The notes under the pieces: generated by a model
The model's database searches: none
Told to the model about the DNA's origin: nothing
What the model saw: the letters and a program-made list of their open reading frames with translations, nothing else
Assembly: GCF_000276665.1 (NCBI RefSeq)
Contig: NW_004955465.1
Location: forward strand, 6,147,303 to 6,211,302
DNA from: Chinchilla lanigera
Lineage: Eukaryota > Chordata > Mammalia > Rodentia > Chinchillidae
Length of the DNA: 64,000 nucleotides
Reading direction: 5' to 3'
Made by a program: the position numbers and the translations under genes
Shown here: positions 47,821 through 58,925 of the stretch, in pieces
Position numbering within the stretch: position 1 is the first letter of the stretch
Layout of the letters: every line of letters starts with the position of its first letter

Positions 47821-50275
47821 TGCAATATATAAAGCAGCTGGACTTGGAAGACACCGGGATGCCACATAATTGTCATAAACTGAATAAAGTGCTGAGCATT
47901 CTTTTTTTCCCCCCCTATGGAGATTCTCATATCCCTGGCAAGCCAACCTAATCAGAGGTAAACTCTTAAGAGAAGGAACTAACTAACCATGATTCAGCAC
48001 ATTTAAAAAAGGAATTGTACCCATTCTTAGAAGGACAACCAAAGGAAACACCATCTGAGGTCTAAACAATGGTATCTGCTTGCCCTTTGATCTTAGTTTA
48101 AGAACACGTTGTACAATTTTTTTGTTGGAATACCACTGAATTTCCCATTTAACTTTCTTTAGGAGGACATCCACTGCTTGAGCCACACTCTTGCAAATTT
48201 TCTTCAAACTGCTTTTGCTGTTGAGTAGCTTGCAGGCATGGATTTATTTTCTGCTAACAAAAATCTTCATAAGTACAGGCAGCTCAAATGAAAAATAGTC
48301 CTACTGATCCTATGTTTATGAGGGAAAGACAGTACAGTGTATCTGGTTACAAAGACAAGTAGGGAGTATTCCATTTTTCTTCTAATTTATGTTTCCCTAG
48401 AGTAATTTTGTTCAAAAGATTGCCAGTATTTTTAGTACAATAAGTTTCTTGTTACTTGGACTAACACAGAGTGATTCCCTTTTCTGAGCACGATTCGAGG
48501 TTTTTTTTAATTTCATTTAATCCTAGCATCAGGAAATCAACACCTCGTTAATTCAAAATAAAGAAGTGAAGTCTGAAATACAGAAAAATGTGGATGTAAG
48601 GAAGCGTCAGTATTACTCTCACATGGAGCGCATATTACACATTAATGTACATGTGGGTAACTAAGAAAAAGACGTATATTAATAAAGTTTTGTGACACAC
48701 ATCAAACACCACAAACCTCAACGCTCTCACTGGCTACTCAGTAAAAATCAGGTAGCCCATTTCTAAAGGATCAGGTCTTACGGATTAATGAAGTGTGAGA
48801 TACCGGTATTATCTACCGTTTCATCATTTTGATTTGCTAAAGCATCTTCCCAGTGCTGGCCACCGTGTTTAGCACATGGGCTACTAGAGTAGGTTAGCAG
48901 GATTTCAGCTTCTGCAGGCTGACATCCCATGGGAGACACAAACAAATGAGTAAGCAAATTTAAAAAGAAAAACTCCATGTGATCAGCTCGAGGAAGGAAA
49001 TAAGCAGGGTGCTGGGGAGGAACAAACTCGGGTGGAGCGGCCCCAGTTCACACAGAGAGAGAGAGGTAGAGAAGGTCTTTCTGAGATGGGGAGTTTTCAG
49101 CTGGGACCTCAAGGATATTTCGGGATACTTCTCCAAGGTCACCAAATCAGCAAGGTTGTGTATTAGGCTACCAGGGCATTTTTAGCAGTGGAAAACAAAC
49201 AGAAAGCGGCCCCCGTAGCCCTGATTAAATGCAAGTTCACGAGCTCACCTGGCACCGAGTGGACGAGTCACAGCAGCAGCAGACAGTGAGTCCTAACACC
49301 CAGCCTGCTCACCCAGACGAAGTTTACAACAGTCAACGTAAACAACAATGACCTGGCCAAACGACCAGCATTCTGGCTAGGAGAGAGACTCATCCTATTG
49401 ATTCATGCTTCCTGGTAGTCTGCCGGATGACAGTGCTCACGGTGTTTTAACTATATTTCATGAGTAAACTATTCCTCCAGCCCCACATAAGAGGCATGTT
49501 TACAACTACAGAACACTTCCCCTTACACTTCTGCTGTGTAACTTTCTTAATCCACTAGATAGGGTGCTTTAAAATGCACCACTATCTCATGCAGGTTCTG
49601 CAATAGATGAGTCACGGAATAGGGCAGTTATCTTGACAGTGACACCAATTAGGAAAGCGGTGGAACCCTCCCAACATCCCTATTTAGAGAATCCACATTG
49701 CTAAGCAATTACTTTCTTCAAAGGACCTGTCCTTCTCTTGCTCAGCACCCAGTAATCAGATTTTATCCCGTTGTGAAATGCGCCTTTCTCACTGCTAAGT
49801 GGATTAGGATTAAATAGAATTGCTTGATTGTCAGCTGCATGGGTCACAGTTTGGATTCTACTTACCTAGAAAAGGGTCAACAGCAAGTGTGACGTATAGC
49901 CAGAGAGCCCGGGGATAGGATATGAGAGACTAGAGGTCCCTTCTCAGACCTCCCTTTCAATGCCAGGGTAGCCTGTCCCCACACCTGAAATTGTGTTATT
50001 GGTGAGTTCCCCTGGAACTTTTCAGATTTCAAATGAATCTTTTATGAAAAATGAGAACATCCCTAGGGAGATGTTACATTAATCTTCACCTTAGGAAGAT
50101 TAGTTGTCAGCCAGCTTCAAAAAGTGTGATTCAGAAGCCCAGGGTACCTGCAGACCACAAAAGGTCAGAAAAGCAAGGAACGAGGGGAATTTAGAGGTCG
50201 CTAAACACAGTAAATGTCACCATACTTTACAAACTTGCCTCTAGCCAGCCCTTGAAATTTCAAATACCATCTGAA

Positions 50276-50430
50276 GTTCCTGAACCCTGGGATCCCTTGG
50301 GAATGATTTAAAAATACAGATTCCTGGTTTCCACCTCCACGCACGCTAACTGATTGAGATGGAAAGTCACGCAGGCATCAGGATTTTTTAAAGCCCCTAG
50401 GTGATTCTAATATGTAGGAACATTTGGAAA
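50276..50430 (+). mobile_element. MER5A-like hAT DNA transposon, partial
   Basis: GGAATGATTTAAAAATACAGATTCC, GCATCAGGATTTTTTAAAGCC and CCTAGGTGATTCTAATATG follow the MER5A order. Confidence 0.65.
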
Positions 50431-50567
50431 TTTTGCTCTCAGTGTTTTACTGGGATGGTACATTGATTCCCTTCAGATGTCAGGCTTTTCTGTGCCAAAG
50501 CTTCTTGGCCTTGGTAGTGCTTTGGAAAAATCGAAGGTACTTGAAAAAAATCAAATAAAGATGCCTG

Positions 50568-50788
50568 AGCCAGGCATAGTGGTTGGTGTACCTCTGTAAT
50601 CCCAGCACATGAGGAGGCTGAGGCAGGAGGATTTCAAGTTCAAGCCCCAGGATGGGCAATTTAGCAACTTGCAAGACCCCGTCTCAAAATAAAAAAAATT
50701 TAAAAAATTAAAAAAAAAAAAAAACAGGGGGTAGGGATGTAGTTCGAAGCAAAGGCCCTGAGTTCAGTCTCCAGAGCCGGGGAAAACA
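50568..50788 (+). repeat. B1-dID composite SINE
   Basis: B1 half (GCCAGGCATAGTGGTTGGTG to CCCCGTCTCAAAATAA), an A-rich linker of about 40 bases, then ID half (GGGGGTAGGGATGTAGTTCG, GAGTTCAGTCTCCAGAGCC). Confidence 0.85.
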
Positions 50789-51220
50789 ACAGCCTGGGCT
50801 CTGATGCAATGGCTCTAGGTCTAGAGCGGGATCCCTTAGTCCTTTAGGTGCCCCCAGGCCATGCCAACCAGCAGCTGCAACTGAGAACCATAGTCCAAGT
50901 CCCGTGGGCATTGATTTCCCTGCGACTGCAACCCGGGTTATCTGTGGAAGACCCAGGAGTGCCTTCTCCCCACACTTAGGTTCAGGAGAGGACTCTCCCG
51001 GGAGGGTAGCAGAACGTCTCTCTCAACGCTGTGCTGTCCGGAAGCTTGGAGGAAGGGGCCCTCGAGGGAAAGAGCAAGGGGTGGAATTTACTAAATCAGA
51101 AGCATAAAAGAATAAAGAACAACACTGCCCCTCCCACCGAGTATTATTGACTGGCATGAGAGAGAATTTCCTCAGGGTGCTTCCTAGAGGTACCTCCAGC
51201 TTGGATTTGGTTCCAATAAA

Positions 51221-51660
51221 TTGTGAAGATTCTTGTCCAATCAGATCCCCTGGCAGCGCGAGTAGGCAGATTGGCAGGCCCCGCGCCTCCACTCCCTGTG
51301 AGATTCTGTTTCACTGATTTCCCAGGAGGATTTCTGCACCGCCTAGATGCCAGTCTTCCGGTCTCCACGCCCTCCCTTCCCCCTTGGCTCCTACCCTCCC
51401 GTCCTCCGCCCCCCAAAGCTCAGCGGAATAGAGAACCATAGATACACTTGTTTTTACAAGATCACCCAGGAGAGTCGCACGCCCTCAGGAGACGGCTACC
51501 TCTCCTGGAGACCCTGCGCTACTTTGGCAAGTAGCTGCTTACGCACCCTGGGCCCCGGGCAGAGCCGTGCGTCCCACCCCGAACAGGAAGCCCGCCCGAG
51601 ACGCACCCCACGCGCGGCTGCGCCCACTCAGGGCGTGGCGACTATAGCCCAGTTCTCCCT
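51221..51660. promoter_or_regulatory. GC-rich shoulder with CCAAT box, intronic
   Basis: CCAATCAG occurs at 51237-51244, followed by GC-rich, CpG-containing sequence. It lies just inside intron 1, about 1 to 1.4 kb from the donor. It could be an extension of the CpG island or an intronic regulatory element. No TATA box or recognisable transcript was found. Confidence 0.3.
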
Positions 51661-52590
51661 ATAGAGGACGCACCCCCTCCGTCCCTGCCCACGCTAAACC
51701 GAGTCTGTTTATGAATGAAGAGAGGCGCAAAATAGAGTTACTGACTCCGAAGAGTCTTCCTCTCTCGCGGATGAGACCACTAGAACGGGGAAAGGCTGCG
51801 TGTCTCGGTCCCGGTTTGCCACAGAGCATTTGTGGCACAGCTCGATTTAGCCGCCCTTGAATTTCCATTCTGTTGCCTGGCAACGGGATCAGCAGAGCTC
51901 AGCGCCCAACCCCGACCCTACTCCGCACCCTCTCCCTGCCCTTGCAGCTCGGGCGGCTTTGATTAAAGCGTCAACCCGTGGGGACAATGGCCAAGGGCAT
52001 GTGAGCAAGGGCACTTCGTGGATGACCCAGACGGGCTGGGATGCGGCCCCCAACAGGCGAGAGCCCCGCCTGGCTGGGCGACGGGCGCGCTCCGGCTCCT
52101 TGTGCGACCTTCCTCTGCCACCAAAGCCCTTTCCCCCAACTCCGTGGATTCCCGTCAAAATGCCCGGGCCAGGTTTCCAAAGTTCTCAACTGCTGTCAGA
52201 GTCCCTAAAAATCGCGGTGGGAAAACTAGCAAGGGAGCAAAAGAAGACAGTTCGGAAGAGAAGGAGGGCTGAAAAGGCTTCTTCTTCCCTGGATGGCTAC
52301 TGTCTACTCTCGGGGACTTTTCTGCCAGCGTCAACTTAGCCCGAGCCGGCAGGAGTGAGAAAAGCGCAGACCTCACTGGGGCGCCGGAGAGGGAAGCGGC
52401 CGGAGCGACGCCGCGCGCAGCCGGGCTGGGCGCGCAGGAAGCGCAGGTGGCGCAGGTGGCGCGGCCCACGCGTCCCCCGCGTGCCGGCACGCCAGGCGCC
52501 AGGCAGGGCCACCGCGCGGGGGGACTCCTCGTCCCTTCGCACCACCACCCAGGATCCCCGGACACTGGAAAAGAGCGAGATGTCCTAAGT

Positions 52591-52596
52591 CCTTAC
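52591..52596 (-). other. BMP6: BMP6 intron 1 splice donor
   Basis: Read on the minus strand, the coding sequence AACCTGG is followed directly by GTAAGG, a near-consensus 5' splice site. The preceding residues FVNL match the known BMP6 exon 1/exon 2 junction, where the next residue is a Val split G|TG. Reading on through the donor gives an unrelated GC-rich peptide, which supports splicing here. Confidence 0.95.
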
Positions 52597-53075
52597 CCAG
52601 GTTCACGAAGCTCATGACCATGTCGGCGTCGTTGAGGAAAGCGCTGTCCTGCGCGGTGGCCAGTGGCGACGCGCCGCCTCCGCCGGGTGCCGGGGCCAGG
52701 AGGCTCTTGCGCACGAGGGGATGTGCGGCTCCGGGCGATGGCCGGAGCCGGGACGAGCTGGCCCCTCCGTGGAACCCAGCGTGCCTCGGATCCCCCACCC
52801 TGTCCTCGTCGTCGGCGGCGGACAGGGCGTTGTACAGGTCCAGCATGAAGAGGGGCGCGGATTTTAGCCGCCCGGGAGGGGGCTCCCCGCGGGGCGTCTG
52901 CTGCTGCGGGAGCGCGGGCCGCTGCGGCTGCTGGAGGCCGTGGAGGGGCCGCGGCCGGTGCGGGAGCCCCAACACCGACAGGATTTCCTTCTGCATCTCC
53001 CGCTTCTCGTGCGTCTTCAGCCGCCGGTAGAGGAAGCCCGAGGACGAGGACTGCGGCGGCAGCGGCGGCTGCTCG
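52597..53075 (-). CDS. BMP6: BMP6 exon 1, 5' part lost in assembly gap
   Basis: Bone morphogenetic protein 6 is a secreted TGF-beta superfamily ligand that signals through BMP receptors to SMAD1/5/8. It acts in bone formation and in hepatic hepcidin and iron control. The visible 159 codons plus one base encode propeptide sequence only. In order they show [10 protein letters not shown], the helix [18 protein letters not shown] (its Met codon is at 52996-52994), a short Gln tract (about three Q, where human has a longer run), [12 protein letters not shown], and the exon end [14 protein letters not shown]. These match BMP6 and are more specific than BMP5 or BMP7. The last base (G, 52597) begins a Val codon completed in exon 2, giving a phase 1 intron. 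The start codon, signal peptide and roughly the first 50 residues must lie in the adjoining N run. The mature cystine-knot domain is encoded by later exons outside the window. The Met at 52996 is internal and not the real start. Confidence 0.96.
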
Positions 53076-53610
53076 NNNNNNNNNNNNNNNNNNNNNNNNN
53101 NNNNNNNNNNNNNNNNNNNNNNNNNNNNNNNNNNNNNNNNNNNNNNNNNNNNNNNNNNNNNNNNNNNNNNNNNNNNNNNNNNNNNNNNNNNNNNNNNNNN
53201 NNNNNNNNNNNNNNNNNNNNNNNNNNNNNNNNNNNNNNNNNNNNNNNNNNNNNNNNNNNNNNNNNNNNNNNNNNNNNNNNNNNNNNNNNNNNNNNNNNNN
53301 NNNNNNNNNNNNNNNNNNNNNNNNNNNNNNNNNNNNNNNNNNNNNNNNNNNNNNNNNNNNNNNNNNNNNNNNNNNNNNNNNNNNNNNNNNNNNNNNNNNN
53401 NNNNNNNNNNNNNNNNNNNNNNNNNNNNNNNNNNNNNNNNNNNNNNNNNNNNNNNNNNNNNNNNNNNNNNNNNNNNNNNNNNNNNNNNNNNNNNNNNNNN
53501 NNNNNNNNNNNNNNNNNNNNNNNNNNNNNNNNNNNNNNNNNNNNNNNNNNNNNNNNNNNNNNNNNNNNNNNNNNNNNNNNNNNNNNNNNNNNNNNNNNNN
53601 NNNNNNNNNN
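53076..53610. other. Assembly gap of 535 N
   Basis: A continuous run of N interrupts BMP6 exon 1. Both flanks are extremely GC-rich, so this is probably a sequencing dropout. From the human protein, about 50 codons including the ATG and signal peptide should lie in the right-to-left first third of the gap, followed by 5' UTR. The stretches of X in translated frames across this region come only from the gap. Confidence 0.99.
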
Positions 53611-54104
53611 GGGCAGCGGGGCCTCAGCAGCGGGGCTGCGCGCCCGGCATCCTCCCCGTGCAAGCCCCTCCGCGGCCCGCAGGGCCACCGTGAAGTTCAC
53701 CCCGCCGCGGGGCCCGGGCGGTGGCGACGAAGCGTCCCGAAGTGCCAGTCGTCTCCGCGAGGCTAAACTTCCTTCTGGTTCCCTAACTCTGCGCCCCTCC
53801 GCCCTAGGGCACTGTCGCTCCCCTCTCCAAATCACACGCCGCTCCCCGAGCCGAGGAGACGAAGATCTTGCTTTCCGTTCAGAGCTCCGCTGGCTGCCCC
53901 GCCAGGCCGATCCGCAGAAGGGTTGCGAGGAAAGGGGACCGGTGCGCGGGGCAGCGGCCGCGCGTCAGAGCCGGAATTCGCAGTCTCCCGCCTCTCGGCG
54001 CCGCGCTCCACCGAGCGGCCAACGTGGGCTTTTTGCTGCGCTTCCAGCTCAGGTACCTCACTCCAGCCCCCAGGACTCCCCGCCCTCCCGGGTGACCGAC
54101 AAAC

Positions 54105-54160
54105 CGGCAGCCAATGGCGAGGCGAGCTTCTCGGGCTATTTAAATACGCCCGCCCCCTTC
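54105..54160 (-). promoter_or_regulatory. Candidate core promoter: GC box, palindromic TATA-like box, CCAAT
   Basis: TATTTAAATA at 54137-54146 is a perfect palindrome. On its right lies CGCCCGCCCCC (54147-54157), a GC box on the minus strand. On its left is CCAATGG (54111-54117). For BMP6 on the minus strand the order is GC box, TATA-like, then inverted CCAAT. For the plus strand it is CCAAT, then TATA-like. The box is symmetrical, so either or both strands could be served. Use by BMP6 would imply a 5' UTR of several hundred bases, so the main BMP6 start may instead lie nearer the gap. Confidence 0.45.
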
Positions 54161-54273
54161 TTTCACCCTCCCTTCCCGAGGGGCGTCGCCTGCGCTGTGG
54201 GTAGGTTTCAAGCACAGAGAATTCTTGGAGGCACCGGGGGAGCAGCGGGGTACCAAAGCCACAGAGGTCATCG

Positions 54274-54279
54274 GTAAGA
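54274..54279 (+). other. Splice-donor-like GTAAGA on the strand opposite BMP6
   Basis: TCG|GTAAGA sits about 130 bases right of the palindromic TATA-like box, where a plus-strand transcript starting at about 54.17 kb would place its first exon. This could be the first donor of a divergent non-coding RNA. It is a single motif match with no expression evidence. Confidence 0.25.
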
Positions 54280-54432
54280 ATGATCTGGTCAACTCTCCAA
54301 TAGAAACACTTCTTTTTTACTATCACGTCAAAGGCCTACATTATGTTAAATAAAAGTAAACAAAGCTATTAAATTAATATCGCCTGGATTGACTGAGGGG
54401 GAAAAAAAGATTGTTTTCCCATCTCCTCCTTA

Positions 54433-54533
54433 GTTGCTTTTTTTTTTTTTTTTTTTTTTCGGTACTAGGAATCGAACTCACGACCTTGCGCTTGCCAGGC
54501 AGGCGCTGTGCCGCCGAGCTAAATCCCCAGACC
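54433..54533 (-). repeat. ID SINE, young, just upstream of the CpG island
   Basis: A long poly-T (about 23 bases) followed by a complete minus-strand ID body; CCTCCTTA at 54425-54432 and 54534-54541 is the target duplication. It lies about 150 bases beyond the CpG island. Confidence 0.9.
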
Positions 54534-54541
54534 CCTCCTTA

Positions 54542-57500
54542 CTGTCTTATTGATGTAATGTAGGCGTTTCGCGGACACGTGGCTTTCAAAGGCAGCTGCT
54601 GAAAGTTGGGACACACCCTCCGAGGAAGCTGATTGCAGGCCACAGAAAGGGCCAAACATAAACCAGAACCGGAGTCCTGAGGTTTCCGGTTGGCTACTCG
54701 GACTTATCTATTCCCTGGCGCTACGGTTTGGCTTCTTAAGTAGCACCCAAAAGGAAAAAGGTGTAATCCACTAATGCAACAAAAAAGCCAAGCGTACCTT
54801 CTTGGAAATGTCCCACTGCTTCTCCAGTTTGTCTGTTAATGTTGCATTTGAATGTATCGAAATACAATTTAGTTTACATAGTGCAAGGCAAAACTTGGAG
54901 AGAGCTGGAGAAGATCATTCCAAGAAGGGTAGGGGCTTGGCATGCACCCTGAATGGAGGGGTGATGGGACCCTGAAGCATGTTGCTGTGGACTTTACACA
55001 CTGTAATAGCAACCTGTGCCAACATGGATGTAAATTCACTCGCCTGCCCACTCCAAGAATACCAGTGATCACTGGATCCTAGAAGCAAATTCACTTTTAA
55101 CATTAGATCCTTTTACCTGGTGAAACGTGCTTGGATTTGAAAAGAGAAACTGAGACCTGCTGATTTGGCAGTCTTAGCTCACGTGGTCCAAAGTATTGGA
55201 GCGTGGGACCACACAGATGAAGACCGTGAAATTCATGGCCTTATGAAATCGCAGGGTTTCTGCTGGTCCAGATCTTAACAGCATCCCCATATTATTTCAA
55301 AGGATCTATTTTGGTGGGTACAGGTCTTTAGCTCCAAGCAACCACTGGGACCCTCTTTCTAGTTTTATGTTGGCCGGGCACAGTGACCGTTCGGGACAGT
55401 CCCGCCCACTGATTGTAGGCCACACAACCTCAGCAACAGTGAAAGCCAGGTCTAACCATCTGCAGGGCCTCTGTCCACCACTACTTGGACTGGGATGCCA
55501 GCTCCCTTAGAATTGAAGAGCCGGATCATTTCTTCTAAAACCTGTGACAAGCATACAGTCGTTGCCACACGGCCCATAGCAGCCATCAGTTCTGCTCAGA
55601 CACCCACAATATACACAGGCTTCCTGCCAAGGGCTACCTGCTTTCACAAAACCTAGCTGCTCTTTCTTTTAGAACTTCAAGGAAAAGCAGATGAAAGCAA
55701 AGCAGCTCCAACCTGTGAGGGCAATAAGAAAAGCACAGGAAAACTGTAAAAACCATAAGCATGGGTGAGAACTCACAGCAGGGCTATGCCATTGAAAGCA
55801 CAAAGTCAGACTGTGACCTACCTGTTGCATACGCATCTACAGGAGAGAATCTAGAGAACACGTACACCTGTGCTGTCTCCCCCTTTTTCTTACTGGAGTA
55901 GAGAGAGATGGCCCCATGGCACAGGAGTCTAAAATGACACTTGTGATATATTATCAGTTAGTCTTCTGAGCAACGCCCCGGATCCAGGTCTGTTTTGTCT
56001 CTCTGCCCACACCAAAATGGACTTCCAGTCTCATTGAATGGTGCTAAGATAAGAGCGTGCTGAGGGTGGCTCCAGATAAACACATCTCTCTTTAAGCCAG
56101 AGGAAGTCTGAAGATGTGAAATGGGACATGACAATGATCATGGGGACAGTGACGTTCAACTGAAGGATGGATTCCGATATCCCCACCATGTGCTCCCAAC
56201 CTGTGCGTGCCATGTTTGTGGGAAACACACAGACAAGCCCCCGGGGTAGGGAAAGAGGCATGGTCCAGAGTTCAATAACCTCAGACTGGGGACCGGTGCT
56301 TCTCCAAGTTAACTGGGCTCCATGGATAAGGAATTTTAACCACCAGCCCACCTGCTCCCCATCAGAGACTCCGACCCTCCCCAGCGATCTCAGAACAGGG
56401 GCCCCGATAAAGTCCACATGTGATTCCAGAGGATGGGGCGGGATGGAGTTGAAAGGAGAGGAGGAGATCTGGCTTTGAAGTTTGCTGGAACGTGTGAACC
56501 GCCTGGCGAAAATCAGGGGTAATTTCGCCCCCTGCAGGACACGGAAATATTACCGCCCCCTTCCCCTGTGCGCCTTGGACAAGCTTCATTAAGCTCTCTG
56601 TGTGCGTCTCTAAAACATCTGGGGGTAGGAGGAAGAGGAGGAATTCGTTCAAGAAGCCAGATGTGGGAGCCAATCCATACCAGACATCTGGTTGCTTGGC
56701 TGACATTCCCTGCAGATGGCCAACAGTTTCTGGAAATAGGTTGCCTGTCCCCCGCCCCTGCCCCATTTGATGAGGAAGTGGGAAACATTCACCCTAAGGC
56801 ACAGGTTTTTCCTCCCCGCCTGTGGCAACACTGGGAACAGGGTGGGAATCCCGTACCTAGGTGTGCATCATGGTAACTCACACTGCCAAGTCTTTAATAT
56901 GGAGTTTGCCTTGTTCCTTATACATAATGGAGACTTATGTTAAACATAACACACTTGACCAAATAATTTCTATTTTGAAAAGGTACTACTTACTAATTTG
57001 ATACATTAAATACTCCCTACACTTTCCTGTGAATTATATCATTAATAATAAATTGCAACTGCAGCTTTAATTTTATATTAAATCATACATTGGCCCCATT
57101 CAACTGCCTTTCCTGAAGCTATAAGTCACTGCTTGTACAATTAACATAAAAGTTTTATAAACTATGTGGCTCTGGTGTTTAAAAGCCTAAGATCTGAGCT
57201 CCCTGAGCCCTCAAAAGCTCTATTCAAAAATCTCGAATTTTATTGTTACAAGGAAACGTAAGGATTGAAGTATTTTTAATATTAATTTCAAAACATAATT
57301 TGCTCAACTTTTTAGAAAATATCAGTTTGGTGTTGAGCAATTAAGTCACTGTTTGCAGGGTATGAGAAATGAGAATCTGAGATTTAAATAAACATTGCTT
57401 GTGAAAGCTACACCTGTCAGGCAGCTTCCAAAATACGTGTCCCATCCAAAAGTCTGTGGTAACATGTACATTCACTCACTCTCTCCCCTCACTGTCTGTT

Positions 57501-58147
57501 CAAAAATGCTGGGCATTCACACTTCAAAATATCATTCAGGCCATCATATTTTCCTACTCATGAAGGACATCTGGTGGCAAAGTGAAAAACTAATACATAA
57601 ATCTGTTGCCACAGATTTTTTTTTTTTCCACACTGTAACCCAAATAGCAAATCTGTTACTTGTGTATTTCAAGCTCTTCACACAAGCTCAGGTCTCATGA
57701 CTTAGGCTGTCTACATAGTATTAAGCAACAAAGTATTTGGACACATCCAGCTGATTATTAAATCATTTTAAAAATTTTTTCATTGGATAATTGACATGTA
57801 GACTGAGACTTCAAATTTTCATTTGCTGAACAAAAACAATGCTGAATGCATTTCCAGGGTGGCTTTGCTATCCCTGAAGTTTTGTCCCAAGAAAGCATTG
57901 GACATTTGACAGGGCTGGGAAGGGCCTGAGGCTCCCTAGTCAGTTTGTGTCCCCAATGTGCCTCTCTGTCAACTAGGAAGTTACATTAGGAAAGTGACAC
58001 ATCGTACTACAGAGCTCCTTGGGTCCCACAGCAGTAACCAGTGGTGTGGGGCCAGGGAAGCTACACTGAATAAAATCAGATCAGAATGAAAGTCATAGAC
58101 TCTCAGCTTTCAAAGGGGGAGAGGAAGACTAACTACCCAGTCTGCGA
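54542..58147. other. Unassigned sequence upstream of BMP6
   Basis: No gene or repeat family recognised. The segment 56.9-57.35 kb is notably AT-rich and free of recognisable repeats. Confidence 0.5.
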
Positions 58148-58180
58148 CCATCCATCCATCCGTCCATTCATCCATTTAAC
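58148..58180 (+). repeat. CATC tetranucleotide repeat
   Basis: CCATCCATCCATCCGTCCATTCATCCATT, about seven imperfect units. Confidence 0.9.
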
Positions 58181-58287
58181 AAAGATTGAAGGCCTACGAG
58201 AAAGCATTCTAAGTTTGGAGATACCAAACAGAGACCCCTAGATTCTAGACAGGGAGATGGAAATGAACAGAGGAAGAGACTATGTAG

Positions 58288-58925
58288 TGGTAGGCAAGAT
58301 ATGGACACCAGCGATTCCTGTCCCAGGTGTTAGACCTGTGAAAATGGGACCTAAGTTAGAAGGAGGCCTTTGCAGATGGAACTGATGTTGCCCAACAGGT
58401 GATCTTAAAATACAAGGACTGTCTTGGTTTATTAGAGAGTGGCCACTACAATCGCATGCAGGAAAGGAAGGCAGAAGACATGGGCAGCCTGAGGGGGAGT
58501 TCACCAGTCTCTCAGGCTTTGAAAATGAAGAGGCCACAGAGCAAGGAATGCAGGCGGCCTCTGGAAGCTGAGAACAAACCCCAGCTGATAGCCACTGGGA
58601 AAACATGGGGTGTTGCTCAGTCGTACAGCGCTTGCCTGCCATGCACTAAGGCGCAGAGAAAATAAAAATTTTAAGATAAAGAGAAGAGACAACAGAGACT
58701 CCAGTCCTAATTCTCAATTTGGTCATCAACTGAACGAGCCAAGAAGTAGATTCTCACTGAGCCTCCAGACAACAGCCATGCGAGGTGGACCTTTGACATC
58801 GACCTGTGGGACCTGGGCAGAAAAAGGAGCCAAGCCGCCTGGATGCCCCTACCCTCAGAACCGTGAGAAGTTTGTGTTCTCTTCAGCCACCAAATGAATG
58901 ATATTTTGTTTCCACAACCAGAGGG
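58288..58925 (+). mobile_element. MLT1 LTR (MLT1C-like) with nested ID fragment
   Basis: GTGAAAATGGGACC, CTTTGCAGATGGAACTGATG, GAGCAAGGAATGCAGGCGG, CCTCTGGAAGCTGAGAA and CCTCAGAACCGTGAGAAG follow the MLT1 consensus; an ID fragment interrupts it at 58607-58675. Confidence 0.8.
58607..58675 (+). repeat. ID SINE fragment nested in MLT1 LTR
   Basis: GGGTGTTGCTCAGTCGTACA and GCGCTTGCCTGCCATGCAC match the first half of ID, with an A-rich end. MLT1 homology resumes after it. Confidence 0.65.

Larger units (their letters stand above)
45741..50275. other. Mostly unassigned intronic sequence
   Basis: Only the TAGA microsatellite (46612) and the ID at 47735 are recognised. No gene-like frame or named LTR or LINE was found. 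Confidence 0.5.
1..52596 (-). other. BMP6: BMP6 intron 1, partial, repeat-rich
   Basis: This is inferred from the donor at 52596 and from the known gene structure: BMP6 intron 1 is very long in mammals, about 100 kb in human. No exon resembling BMP6 exons 2-7 (for example the cystine-knot domain) was seen, so the acceptor lies beyond the left edge. The contents are given entry by entry. Stretches without an entry hold no gene or repeat that I recognise. Confidence 0.85.
51880..54280. promoter_or_regulatory. BMP6: CpG island over BMP6 exon 1 and promoter
   Basis: The sequence is conspicuously GC-rich with many CpG dinucleotides (for example around 52.38-52.55, 52.63-53.07 and 53.63-54.18 kb), in contrast to the AT-richer flanks. 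It spans the intron start, exon 1, the gap and the presumed 5' UTR and promoter. The base composition is seen directly; promoter function is inferred from its position at the 5' exon of a regulated developmental gene. A weaker GC-rich shoulder extends left to about 51.2 kb. Confidence 0.85.

Noticed and set aside
47983..48207. Lys-rich 74-codon minus-strand frame
   Set aside because: It looked mildly protein-like, but I recognised no family, no flanking exon signals and no upstream continuation, so no gene is called.
52373..52996. BMP6 protein ending at 52373
   Set aside because: The frame runs past the donor at 52596; after FVNL the peptide loses all BMP6 similarity, so the last 70-odd codons are intron.
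52593..53663. Minus-strand 356-codon frame across the gap
   Set aside because: An out-of-frame shadow of BMP6 exon 1 joined through the N run; the real frame is the one containing [11 protein letters not shown].
52940..54277. Plus-strand 445-codon frame across the gap
   Set aside because: Half of it is N translated as X; the rest is antisense to BMP6 coding or GC-rich promoter sequence. It is open only because of the gap and the low stop frequency in GC-rich DNA.
55190..55760. Possible second processed pseudogene
   Set aside because: Mixed composition suggested coding ancestry, but translations of both strands gave no recognisable protein.
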